Shown here: positions 1 through 8,106 of the stretch, piece after piece | Numbering within the stretch: position 1 is the stretch's first letter | Layout: each line of letters begins with the position of its first letter | Source: a virus | Virus record (IMG/VR): IMGVR_UViG_3300030430_003264 | Span: 1-30,511 of that record | Direction: 5' to 3' (one strand) | DNA length: 30,511 bases | Notes under the pieces: generated by a model | What the model was told of the DNA's origin: nothing | The model's database searches: none | What the model saw: the letters and a program-made list of their open reading frames with translations, nothing else | Program-made: the position numbers and the translations under genes

Positions 1-1
1 A

Positions 2-3000
2 GCCGGATGGAAAACAACTGACACCTCGCCAGATAGCGCTACAAATACAAACGGTGGTGCTTTTGGTCTTTTCATTAGCAATGTCCCTACAAGAACTTAT
101 AAGAGTGGCACTCTTGAATTGTCTAATGCAGTAATACCTACTGGTCAGACAATTACTTTAAAAGACGATATTGGAAGTGGTGCAACCAGAACAATTCAAT
201 CCGGTACCGCGACGGATGCCAACACCTTTGATGCTAGCGGCGGCACAGTTTCAGCAGTTGCAACTGAAATTGCAGCTGCAATTAATGCAGGGGATATATT
301 CACTGCGACGGCTAACTCACCTGCTGGAACTGTCAAGCTGTTCCCTAAAACCACTGCTGGTACCACTAGTGATACAAACGCTCCTTCACTTTACCCTGGT
401 CCCTCTATCAAGGAAACTGCTGATACTCAAGCTACAGCAACAATTCAGGTCACTGGTCATGTCAGTTTAGATGGAACAGTGACAATTGTGTCATCAGATG
501 GCACTTCTAAAGCTTACAAAGCTGCAGCTGCCGAAAACCTTGCGGTCGACCCCCCAGAGTTTGCCCGTTCTACTGGAGCGGTTGGAGATGTGGCTGCTTC
601 TCTAAAAGCCTGCATTGAGTCCGCTAACGGACACCAAGGTAAAATTCGAGTTACTTTATCGACTACCACCGAGAGCAATGATACTCTGAATTTAACACAA
701 GTTGTTGCAGGCACCGCAGGAAACAACACTATAGTCCTTGGTGGTCCCTCTGGTGCGCCTCAATTAACAGTCAGTGGTTTTGCAGACGGCGCTGTGGGCT
801 CTTCCGTAATCGTAGCTTCTGTTGATAACTTTATACTAGACAATAATACATTTGGTTTGGTTAGTGCAACCTATGGTGCGGTAACAGGAACGTTAGCTGC
901 AACTTGGTATATCGACCAAAGCGCGTCAATCGGTCTATCCGGTTCACGAGCCGATAATGGAACGATAGCTGTTGGTCCAGGGTACTATTTTGATTCCATA
1001 GGTACAAACAAATTTAAAGTACAAATTAGCTCCTCAAGTGGAGTTGAGATCGACACTGCATTTGGATTCACAGATACAGATGAAGACTTTATCAGAAAAG
1101 TTTTTAGCACCAATCCAACATTGACAAACGCTGCAGTTACCAAAACAAGCAGCAACTCCTTCTCTCGCTACTGGCTAGGTGAGTCTTATGAAGGTGCAGT
1201 AGGTCAGCTAACTGGCGGTACAACAACAAGCCAAGTAGGTGTTATCTTACCACTGCTAAGTGGTAGTGGCGCAAATGCTATTCTTGGAGGCGACTTCAAA
1301 AGAGATTACGAAGATGCATCAACTGGCTTCTTCTTCTCTCAAGATCTAGCGGCTGGCTCCGGTGCAGATGAAGCATTTGTCGTAGGCAACATGCAAAACC
1401 TGTTTAAGCTTGTAGCTAGAAATAGTGGTGATTATGTCTCCAGAAATCTAAAAGTTTCGATTGCAAACTTAAGAGCAGCACCAGATACTACCGTTGATCA
1501 ACCATATGGCTCTTTCAGCGTTTTAATCAGAAAAATATCTGATACTGACAACAGAGTGGAGATAGTCGAGCAGTTTAACAACTGTAACCTAAATCCAAAT
1601 TCACAAAACTTTATTGCTAAGAAAATTGGTGATAAATTTGTAGAATGGGATGACGGCGACAAAAGATATAGAGAGTTTGGTACGTATCCAAACTTATCTA
1701 AATACGTATATGTAGAAATGCCAGAAGAGGTACGCAGTGGTGATACTGATCCACGATTATTGCCTTTCGGTGTGCGAGGACCAATTCAGTTTAAATCCTT
1801 TAATGACCAGACAGGTTCAGAGGGTGCTGGAACAGGCGGTCGTCAGACTATGGTTTCTGGTAACTTTGAAGGCTTTGGAATGAGCGCAGTTAATAAATTT
1901 ATTGGTGGGGCAACTCCAACAAACGGTCAAATTAACTTTGATTTCCCACAACTACGCTTAAGAGTTTCAGCTTCCGAGGGAAGCCCAGTCGATCCATTAA
2001 ATTCTTTCTTTGGCGTCGACACTACATTTAACTCGTCAAGATTTGATAAATCTACTAGAGATCACCTTAAGATCTTCCCAAGAGGCGTTTTCAATGATCA
2101 AACACGCACTGAGACTGAAAACTCGTTTGACTTTACGCTTGATGACATATGTTTTAAAACGGGTACTACTGCTGGTGTAAAATTCTATGCTTACAAGGTT
2201 GGTTCGCGTGCTGGTGGAGCATCAAAAAGAGAAGGCTTAACCTATCTTCGTGGAACTGGATCTTACACTGAGGTTCTTGATGCTGGAGTAGATAGGTTCA
2301 CTACAGTTTTTGCTGGTGGTTTTGATGGATTAGACATTACAGAGTCCGAGCCCCTTAGAGAAGTTAACTACCCAGATGCCGGTGCTACACCTTCAAGCAT
2401 AAATAGCGCAGTGTTCAATTCTGTCACCGTTGCTCTTGATTCGATTAGAGATCCAGAGGTTGTCGAGTATAACCTTGCAGCAATGCCAGGTATCGTTAAC
2501 TCCACTCTAAACACAAAATTAGTTGATATGTGCGAGTCACGCGGTGACGCGCTTGCAATTATTGACCTTAAGGGTGGCTTTACTCCACCGGAGCAGAGCA
2601 CACTATCGGCAGAGGAAAGAAAAGGTACAGTTGATGCAGTTGTTAATACTTTAAAAACAAATGTAATCAACTCTAGCTATGGCGCAGCTTACTACCCATA
2701 TGTGCAAATCAGAGATTTAAACAATGGACAAATAGTAACTGTCCCACCGTCAGTACCTGCAATCGGCGCTTTATCTTATAGCGAAAAAATATCTGAGCTT
2801 TGGTTTGCACCAGCTGGTTTTACTCGCGGTGGTCTTTCGGCTGGTAGAGCAGGAATTCCTGTGATCGGTGTGAAGGATAGATTACAATCTCGTGATCGTG
2901 ATAAGCTCTACGAGAATAGAATCAATCCAATCGCTCAGTTCCCAGCGGAAGGAATTGTAATCTTTGGTCAAAAGACGCTACAAATCGGAGGATCTGCTTT

Positions 3001-3319
3001 AGATCGTATTAATGTAAGAAGATTAATGATCTTCCTAAAGAGAGAGATATCTAGATTTGCAGCAACAATCTTGTTTGATCAGAATGTTCAAACAACATGG
3101 AATAGATTCCGTGGGCAGGTCGAGCCATTCTTAAGAGGCGTCCAGGCTGGTCTTGGAATCACAGATTTTAAAATGGTGCTTGATGAAACAACAACAACTC
3201 CTGATTTAGTTGATAGAAACATTCTATATGCAAAAATCTTTATTAAGCCAGCAAGAGCAATCGAATTCATTGCCGTTGACTTTATTTTAACTGATTCGGG
3301 CGCAGCTTTTGAGGACTAA
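2..3319 (+). CDS. gp18: Contractile tail sheath protein (gp18-like), 5' truncated
   Basis: This reading frame is open from the first bases of the window, so the gene begins upstream; at least 1105 residues are present, against about 660 for T4 gp18. The C-terminal 150 residues carry the conserved sheath core, with segments such as INPIAQFPAEGIVIFGQKTL and a following RRLMIFLKREI helix, then a final beta strand near FIAVDFILTD. In contractile phages this protein polymerises around the tail tube and contracts on infection. The extra length is N-terminal. It includes two related beta-rich modules (about nt 150-400 and 425-790) of the form 'TITL/TIVSSDG, helix, a short beta pair, AGTxGNN'. These are probably surface-exposed insert domains. 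The tail tube gene follows 30 bases later. Family assignment is firm; the role of the inserts is inference. Confidence 0.92.
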   Translation, partial: AGWKTTDTSPDSATNTNGGAFGLFISNVPTRTYKSGTLELSNAVIPTGQTITLKDDIGSGATRTIQSGTATDANTFDASGGTVSAVATEIAAAINAGDIFTATANSPAGTVKLFPKTTAGTTSDTNAPSLYPGPSIKETADTQATATIQVTGHVSLDGTVTIVSSDGTSKAYKAAAAENLAVDPPEFARSTGAVGDVAASLKACIESANGHQGKIRVTLSTTTESNDTLNLTQVVAGTAGNNTIVLGGPSGAPQLTVSGFADGAVGSSVIVASVDNFILDNNTFGLVSATYGAVTGTLAATWYIDQSASIGLSGSRADNGTIAVGPGYYFDSIGTNKFKVQISSSSGVEIDTAFGFTDTDEDFIRKVFSTNPTLTNAAVTKTSSNSFSRYWLGESYEGAVGQLTGGTTTSQVGVILPLLSGSGANAILGGDFKRDYEDASTGFFFSQDLAAGSGADEAFVVGNMQNLFKLVARNSGDYVSRNLKVSIANLRAAPDTTVDQPYGSFSVLIRKISDTDNRVEIVEQFNNCNLNPNSQNFIAKKIGDKFVEWDDGDKRYREFGTYPNLSKYVYVEMPEEVRSGDTDPRLLPFGVRGPIQFKSFNDQTGSEGAGTGGRQTMVSGNFEGFGMSAVNKFIGGATPTNGQINFDFPQLRLRVSASEGSPVDPLNSFFGVDTTFNSSRFDKSTRDHLKIFPRGVFNDQTRTETENSFDFTLDDICFKTGTTAGVKFYAYKVGSRAGGASKREGLTYLRGTGSYTEVLDAGVDRFTTVFAGGFDGLDITESEPLREVNYPDAGATPSSINSAVFNSVTVALDSIRDPEVVEYNLAAMPGIVNSTLNTKLVDMCESRGDALAIIDLKGGFTPPEQSTLSAEERKGTVDAVVNTLKTNVINSSYGAAYYPYVQIRDLNNGQIVTVPPSVPAIGALSYSEKISELWFAPAGFTRGGLSAGRAGIPVIGVKDRLQSRDRDKLYENRINPIAQFPAEGIVIFGQKTLQIGGSALDRINVRRLMIFLKREISRFAATILFDQNVQTTWNRFRGQVEPFLRGVQAGLGITDFKMVLDETTTTPDLVDRNILYAKIFIKPARAIEFIAVDFILTDSGAAFED

Positions 3320-3320
3320 C

Positions 3321-3333
3321 ACTATTTACTATA
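3321..3333 (+). promoter_or_regulatory. Candidate phage late promoter motif upstream of tail tube gene
   Basis: ACTATTTACTATA lies in the sheath-tube gap, just before the AAGGAG ribosome site of the tube gene. The same core occurs before the genes at 8106, 12485 and 26979. The function is inferred from recurrence and position only. Confidence 0.4.
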
Positions 3334-3349
3334 ACAAGGAGACTTATTA

Positions 3350-3916
3350 ATGGGATTCTGGAACGACGTTACAACTGAGCCTAAAAGACAATTTAGGTAT
3401 TACGCTACTTTTGGTGGCAATGATCCTGGTTCAAAAATAGAATCATATGCAATTAAAAGTGTTACCAAGCCGGCTTTTACAGTTGGTTCTGTGCCGCATC
3501 AATATGTTGCACATACTTTTTACTACCCAGGTAGAATAACTTGGTCGCCTGTTGATATCACCTTTGTTGACCCAGTAAATCCAGATAGTTCAGCTGTTGT
3601 TAGTAATATGATTGTTCAGGCTGGCTATAGAAAGCCGCTGGATGAAAATACTGCAAGAAAATCTTTCAGCAAGCAAAATTTTAAAAACGCTTTAGGTCAA
3701 ATTACATTCAATCAAATTGATGCTGAAGGTGAAAAAGTTGATGAGTGGAGATTAGTGAATTCTTTCTTTACAAGTGTTAACTATGGTACATTAGACTATG
3801 GTTCGGAAGATCTAGTTGTTCTTTCTGTGACAGTCCAATATGATTATGCTGAATATGTAAACATGGGTGTTGCTTCTCCAAATTCATTATTAGAAAGTAA
3901 TGCTACCGGGTCCTAG
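3350..3916 (+). CDS. gp19: Tail tube protein (gp19-like)
   Basis: A 188-residue protein of the T4 gp19 tail tube family (T4 gp19 is 163 residues). The N-terminus MGFWNDVTTEPKRQFRYYA leads into a beta-rich domain, with the typical 'YYPGRITWSPVDITFVDP' strand near residue 60 and a C-terminal 'VTVQYDYAEY' strand. Hexamers of this fold stack into the inner tube inside the sheath. An AAGGAG ribosome site lies 8 bases before the ATG. It sits immediately after the sheath gene, the usual order in T4-like phages. A second, diverged copy follows at 3946. Confidence 0.9.
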   Translation: MGFWNDVTTEPKRQFRYYATFGGNDPGSKIESYAIKSVTKPAFTVGSVPHQYVAHTFYYPGRITWSPVDITFVDPVNPDSSAVVSNMIVQAGYRKPLDENTARKSFSKQNFKNALGQITFNQIDAEGEKVDEWRLVNSFFTSVNYGTLDYGSEDLVVLSVTVQYDYAEYVNMGVASPNSLLESNATGS

Positions 3917-3945
3917 ATGGTTTAAGTTAAAAATTGGTGTTATAG

Positions 3946-4470
3946 ATGTCTTTTTGGAATAATGTAAGATCAGAACCCAAGATGTCGTATCGATGGTATG
4001 CATCCTTTGGTATATCTGGTGGCGAAGTTAAAACTTACACGTTAAGATCATTTCAGAAACCCTCTTTTCAAATCGCAACTTCAGATTACATTTGGCTAAA
4101 CGATGTCAACTATCGTCCCGGAGTGTTATCTTGGGAGCCAATTGAGATAGTTTTAACAGACGGAGAGAGAAGAGATACTAACAACACAAGTAAGCTTGTA
4201 AATATTTTAAAAAGCTCTGGCTATCAAACTACAAACCCAAACAATCCAAGGTCTATAATTGAAAAAAAGAAGTCCTCTGCGTCTTTAGGCGGTCAGCTCT
4301 TTTTTACTCAAATTGATGCTAACGATAATCCAGTAGAAGAATGGATATTAATTAATCCATTTTTGCAATCTGCCAATTTTGGTCAAGGTAATTATGGAGC
4401 AGATGAAATTATGTCGGTGCAATTAGTAATTCGATATGATTATGCAAAATACAACTTAAGAAGTTCTTAA
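3946..4470 (+). CDS. Second tail-tube-fold protein (gp19 paralogue)
   Basis: A 174-residue paralogue of the preceding gene. It shares the start (MSFWNNVRSEPK versus MGFWNDVTTEPK), the 'YRPGVLSWEPIEI' strand and the closing 'VIRYDYAKY' strand. It therefore has the same tube fold. It could be a second tube subunit, a tail-terminator-side ring, or a baseplate-proximal ring; T4 itself uses tube-like proteins (gp48, gp54) at the baseplate end. No clear Shine-Dalgarno precedes its ATG (GTTATAG lies just upstream), so it may be translated less than the first copy or by coupling. The paralogy is seen directly; the division of labour is unknown. Confidence 0.82.
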   Translation: MSFWNNVRSEPKMSYRWYASFGISGGEVKTYTLRSFQKPSFQIATSDYIWLNDVNYRPGVLSWEPIEIVLTDGERRDTNNTSKLVNILKSSGYQTTNPNNPRSIIEKKKSSASLGGQLFFTQIDANDNPVEEWILINPFLQSANFGQGNYGADEIMSVQLVIRYDYAKYNLRSS

Positions 4471-4513
4471 GAAATAACAATTTATAAGTTATAATAAACA
4501 AAAAGAGGTTACA

Positions 4514-5326
4514 ATGTCAAGAAATAAAAACAGGGTGTCTGCTAATAAAGTAGAGCAACCTATTGCTCCTGTTAGGGAACAGGTGACTCCATTTAATTTT
4601 ATTGTTCCAACTGAGGTGGTTGACTTACCAAGTAAAGGTGAGTTCTATCCAGAAGGTCATCCCTTACATAATGTATCTTCAGTTGAAATAAAACATATGA
4701 CAGCTAAAGAAGAAGATCTTTTAACTTCTCAAAGCTTGATTAAAAAAGGTCTAGCTATCAACAAAGTTTTAGAAAGTATTTTAGTTGATAAAAAAATAAG
4801 AGTCGATGATCTCTTGATAGGAGATAAAAATGCTTTGATAATCGCTTCCAGGGTTTATGGATACGGTTCCGAGTATAATGTTAAATTGAACTGTAGGCAT
4901 TGCGGCAGTGAATTTGATGCAGAAATAGATCTAAAAAGCTTTGAAGCAAAAGACACTAGCTTGTCAGATTCGGTGTTAAAAACAGAAGATAACACTTTTC
5001 TTTTTACACTTCCCAAAAGTGGTTTCGAGGTAGAATTTAGACCGCTTACCTCTAGAGATGAAGACTTTATATCAAAAGGAAAAAATAAAGGCACAACAAG
5101 TTTACTAAAATTAATTATTATTTCCATTAATGGACAGACTGATTCTTTTTTCATTGAGCGAGCATTACAAGTATTACCTATTTTAGACTCAAGCATGTTA
5201 AAGAAAGCATATGCGTCTGTCGCTCCTGATGTAGACATGTCGTGTGATGTAGTTTGCCCTCATTGCAGTGGGGAGTCCAATGTGGAGGTTCCGCTTACTG
5301 CGGAGTTTTTTTGGCCTAACCTCTGA
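4514..5326 (+). CDS. T4 baseplate-family protein; candidate tail assembly chaperone (upstream frame)
   Basis: A 270-residue protein resembling the T4 baseplate family that includes gp26. The start of its conserved region is 'VPTEVVDLPSKGEFYPEGHP' (about residues 31-50), followed by 'IKHMTAKEEDLLTSQSLI'. Two CxxC knuckles, CRHC near residue 127 and CPHC near residue 251, could bind one zinc. It lies between the tube genes and the tape-measure-like gene, where contractile and siphoviral phages place tail assembly chaperones. It ends in FFWPNL at a seven-T run (5306-5312). The +1 frame continues there as a conserved-looking extension (see next entry). The ribosome site is AAGAGG before the ATG. 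The baseplate-family call is fairly secure; the chaperone role is inferred from position. Confidence 0.75.
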   Translation: MSRNKNRVSANKVEQPIAPVREQVTPFNFIVPTEVVDLPSKGEFYPEGHPLHNVSSVEIKHMTAKEEDLLTSQSLIKKGLAINKVLESILVDKKIRVDDLLIGDKNALIIASRVYGYGSEYNVKLNCRHCGSEFDAEIDLKSFEAKDTSLSDSVLKTEDNTFLFTLPKSGFEVEFRPLTSRDEDFISKGKNKGTTSLLKLIIISINGQTDSFFIERALQVLPILDSSMLKKAYASVAPDVDMSCDVVCPHCSGESNVEVPLTAEFFWPNL

Positions 5327-5507
5327 TTATATAAAAGACGTTTACGAACAAATGTTTTTTATGAATTACACTGGTAATTGGTCTGTCACTGAGCTATATA
5401 ATTTGCCGATCGGTCTTCGTAAGTGGTTTGTCGAAAGAACGCTTAAACAAAAAGAATTAGAAAACGAAGCAATGGAAAAGGCAAGACAAGGCTCAAAAAC
5501 AAGATAA
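5280..5507 (+). CDS. Overlapping downstream frame of the tail chaperone/baseplate gene
   Basis: An open frame in +1 (equivalently -2) relative to the preceding gene, overlapping its end. Its body, residues from DYIKDVYEQ through NYTGNWSVTELYNLP to LRKWFVERTLKQKE, is a compact helical domain of the kind found at the C-terminus of T4 gp26/gp51-type proteins. Three modes of expression are possible. A shift on the seven T's at 5306-5312 would give a 330-residue fusion. Independent initiation could occur at ATG 5280, which has GGGGAG four bases upstream. Initiation at ATG 5352 is also possible but has no evident ribosome site. A homopolymer sequencing error making one gene look like two cannot be excluded. 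The frame is coding with good confidence; the start is not settled. Confidence 0.6.
   Translation: MWRFRLLRSFFGLTSDYIKDVYEQMFFMNYTGNWSVTELYNLPIGLRKWFVERTLKQKELENEAMEKARQGSKTR
5306..5312 (+). promoter_or_regulatory. Putative ribosomal frameshift site (run of seven T)
   Basis: Upstream-frame codons read GAG TTT TTT TGG. A +1 or -2 slip on the T run changes the product from FFW-stop soon after to FFGL continuing 64 residues. The location matches known programmed frameshifts in tail chaperone genes. Confidence 0.4.
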
Positions 5508-5547
5508 TTCCCCTAAAACACTAATTATACAAAAGGAGTTTTGTGTA

Positions 5548-5892
5548 ATGGATAACCCTATAGTCATTAATGTATCAAAAGATAAACTACTAACTGAATC
5601 CTCCATAGCATCATTTGCCGCTCAAATAAAAAACATTTTAAGAAATGTCCTATCTTTAGAGGCTTATAGGGCTATAATCAGAGAAGAAGAGGAAGAAACA
5701 AAATTTGTTGTTAAGGGATCAAAAAAAGATGTTATGGCATTTGCTGACACCTTAGAAAAAGAAAAACAATATGCAAAAGACTATATGGAACACGGTTTAG
5801 GTTCCTCTGAATTATCAGACACAAAACTAGAATTAGAAAAATCAATTCACAATTTTGAGAAGACCACTGGCGTTAAGTGGCCAATAGGATAA
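5548..5892 (+). CDS. Unknown small protein between tail chaperone and tape measure genes
   Basis: A 114-residue protein I do not recognise. It has an AAGGAG ribosome site about 10 bases before the ATG. The N-terminus (DNPIVINVSKDKLL) is mixed. Residues 20-45 look helical (FAAQIKNILRNVLSLEAYR), followed by an acidic REEEEETKF stretch, a beta segment FVVKGSKKDVMAFADTLEKE, and an acidic helical C-terminus ending KWPIG. There is no signal peptide, membrane segment or cysteine. Its place directly before the tape-measure-like gene suggests a tail assembly or hub accessory role, but nothing in the sequence proves this. Confidence 0.75.
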   Translation: MDNPIVINVSKDKLLTESSIASFAAQIKNILRNVLSLEAYRAIIREEEEETKFVVKGSKKDVMAFADTLEKEKQYAKDYMEHGLGSSELSDTKLELEKSIHNFEKTTGVKWPIG

Positions 5893-5900
5893 AATTATAA

Positions 5901-8081
5901 ATGGCTGAATTAACCCCAGAACAACTAGAACTACTTGAAAAAGCTGAAAGTATAACAAGAAAAAGCATTGAGTCGCGAAAAGAAGAATTACAGATCCAAA
6001 AAGATATAGCCAAAGAGCTGGGGAAAGCTGAAGAGGTAAGGCGTCTAGAACTACAAACCGAGAGATTAAAAGTTGAGGCGGCTCAAGCAGCTTTAGATCA
6101 AGCTATTAAAGCTAAAGAAGACACGGCTGATCTTGTAGCAACACTAAGGCAAGTTACAGTTGAATACGAAAAACAAAGAAAAGCCTTAAGCGATCAAGAA
6201 GAATTTATAAAAACAATTGATGCTGACGCCGATCAAGTCTTAACCAGCTTCTTTGGTATAACTTCTCAAACAAAACAGTTTGCTAAAACTCTAGAGCAAG
6301 GTGGTGGATTAGCCAATGTTTTAAAAGCCAGGATGAGCAAGGTAAAAGAAAGCCTAACCTTATCTAACATACAGGCAAAATTAATCCAAAAATCTTTTGA
6401 GAATATAAACAGGCTTGGTAAGTCTGTGAGTGGAGCAGTCTTAAAGCCAGCAAAAGAATCACTTGATCTTGTAACAAATATAGAGAGAGCAACAAAAAGA
6501 CAAGATGAGTTTCGTTTAGCAGCTAGAGAGGTTGGCAACACAACTGGTGCAGAGATTGCCTCTTTAAGTGAAAAATTTATGCGGCTGGGTCAAGAAACTG
6601 ATGGCACCACTGAGGATTTTATTAAAATTAATAAAACGTTATTTAACACATCTAGGTTGTTTAGGGAATTAAAAAATGTTAATGATTCTTCTAGAGAGTC
6701 GTTAGAAAAAACCGCACAGACACTAGAGAGAAGATTTAATGTTTCTGCGACAGACGTAGCAAACACAGCCGATATCTTAGGGCAAACGTTTGGTAAAAGT
6801 GCTGTTGAGATAAGCCAACTACAAGAAGAGTTGGTTGTGACGGCAGATGTTCTTGGATTAGATGCAAAAAATGCTTTAAATGAATTTGCTCAACAATCAA
6901 ATAATTTAGCTAAATTTAATGTCCCTGATTTGGTTGGTTCGTTTACAAAATTAAGCGCAATAAGTCAAAAAACAGGTATATCAATTAATTCTGTGATGGG
7001 CGCACTTGAAAAGCTATCAACTTTCCAAGGTGCATTGGATGCTGCTTCTAGGCTTAATGCTGTATTTAGCACCACAATAAGTGGTTTAGAATTAATGGAT
7101 ACAATAAATATTGAGGGTCCGGTAGCAGGTTTTATAAAATTAAGAGAGCAAATAGAGCTAAGTGGGCTAGAAATAGAAGATCTAAACTTTGCTCAGATGA
7201 GAGCTTTCACTAGCGCCATTGGCTTATCTGCTGAAGAAGTAAAGCAGCTAGGAAGAGTGTCTACAGACGAGCTACAAAATTTAGCCAATCAAGGATTGTC
7301 AATACAACAAGTTCAAACAAAATTAAGTGAAGGAAGAAAAGAAGCACAAACGACAGAAGAAAAAATAGCAGAAAACATAGACAACTCTACAACTGCAATG
7401 AATAATCTAGGAAAGTCAATCGATGGGATGACCAGAAGTATTAGTGACGCTATATCCGGTTTTGAAACAATGCTCTCTGTTATCGGCTTTCTCGGTCCAG
7501 CTGTTGGCGCAATGTTATTAAGCCCTTTAAACAAAGCTGTGACGAGAACCATTCCATCTTTGATATCAGGACTAGCTAATGCAAACGCCGTCGCATCTGG
7601 TACAGGACTAACTAGTCTTGGAGGTGCAGCAAGCGGCGCAACCGCTGGAGGTGTTGGACTCGCAGCTGGCGGCGCAGCAGTAGCAGCTGGTGGGGCGATT
7701 GGCACCGGTATTGGTCTTGGAATTAACGAATTGTTGCGGAGCGGTGGCTTTTATGAGGAAGACGAAGAAATTGATTATAATATTTTTGGAAGAAACATAT
7801 TTGCACCAGGACAAAATTACATAAGTCAAAATACTGCAGGTGTTATGGGTGAGGCTGGCATAGAAACCTACACACAAAGAACAAATAAAATACTGAACGC
7901 TGGCAGTTCTTTAACAAAATCTCCCTCTGGTGGCTCATCTAATCAATTGCAAATGACCGTTAATTTTGTTACTCCTGATGGAAAAGTGCTAGACACCAAG
8001 AACATTTCTAAAACTCTTGACGAAAATGGTGTTAAAAATATTATCACTCAGTATCTCAAAGATAGCGTAAGTTTGGCTTAA
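5901..8081 (+). CDS. Tape measure / gp29-like tail protein
   Basis: A 726-residue protein dominated by predicted helices. Residues 1-100 are strongly charged coiled coil (ELLEKAESITRKSIESRKEE onward). A long helical middle contains segments such as ADILGQTFGKSAVEISQLQ. A hydrophobic stretch near 520-540 (SVIGFLGPAVGAMLLSP) is followed by a Gly/Ala-rich segment at about 550-610, then a small beta domain ending at LKDSVSLA. Helix plus hydrophobic patches is characteristic of tape measure proteins, which set tail length and are ejected with the DNA. T4's equivalent, gp29, is 590 residues. It sits downstream of the tube and chaperone genes and upstream of baseplate genes, as expected. The ribosome site is weak (AGGA, about 12 bases away). 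There is no peptidase motif that I can see. Confidence 0.75.
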   Translation: MAELTPEQLELLEKAESITRKSIESRKEELQIQKDIAKELGKAEEVRRLELQTERLKVEAAQAALDQAIKAKEDTADLVATLRQVTVEYEKQRKALSDQEEFIKTIDADADQVLTSFFGITSQTKQFAKTLEQGGGLANVLKARMSKVKESLTLSNIQAKLIQKSFENINRLGKSVSGAVLKPAKESLDLVTNIERATKRQDEFRLAAREVGNTTGAEIASLSEKFMRLGQETDGTTEDFIKINKTLFNTSRLFRELKNVNDSSRESLEKTAQTLERRFNVSATDVANTADILGQTFGKSAVEISQLQEELVVTADVLGLDAKNALNEFAQQSNNLAKFNVPDLVGSFTKLSAISQKTGISINSVMGALEKLSTFQGALDAASRLNAVFSTTISGLELMDTINIEGPVAGFIKLREQIELSGLEIEDLNFAQMRAFTSAIGLSAEEVKQLGRVSTDELQNLANQGLSIQQVQTKLSEGRKEAQTTEEKIAENIDNSTTAMNNLGKSIDGMTRSISDAISGFETMLSVIGFLGPAVGAMLLSPLNKAVTRTIPSLISGLANANAVASGTGLTSLGGAASGATAGGVGLAAGGAAVAAGGAIGTGIGLGINELLRSGGFYEEDEEIDYNIFGRNIFAPGQNYISQNTAGVMGEAGIETYTQRTNKILNAGSSLTKSPSGGSSNQLQMTVNFVTPDGKVLDTKNISKTLDENGVKNIITQYLKDSVSLA

Positions 8082-8093
8082 AAAATAAAAATA

Positions 8094-8106
8094 ACTATTT
8101 ATAGTA
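8094..8106 (+). promoter_or_regulatory. Candidate late promoter motif abutting a start codon
   Basis: ACTATTTATAGTA overlaps the first base of the ATG at 8106. No Shine-Dalgarno sequence lies between the motif and the start. See also 3321, 12473 and 26966. Confidence 0.4.

Noticed and set aside
171-470. Alternative + frame with Leu/Gln-rich product in the sheath gene
   Set aside because: It is a frame shadow of a repeat-rich coding region; no ribosome site and no recognisable domain.
7313-7877. Pro/Ala-rich and Cys-rich minus-strand frames
   Set aside because: They mirror the Gly/Ala-rich segment of the tape-measure-like gene; composition is explained by the opposite strand.
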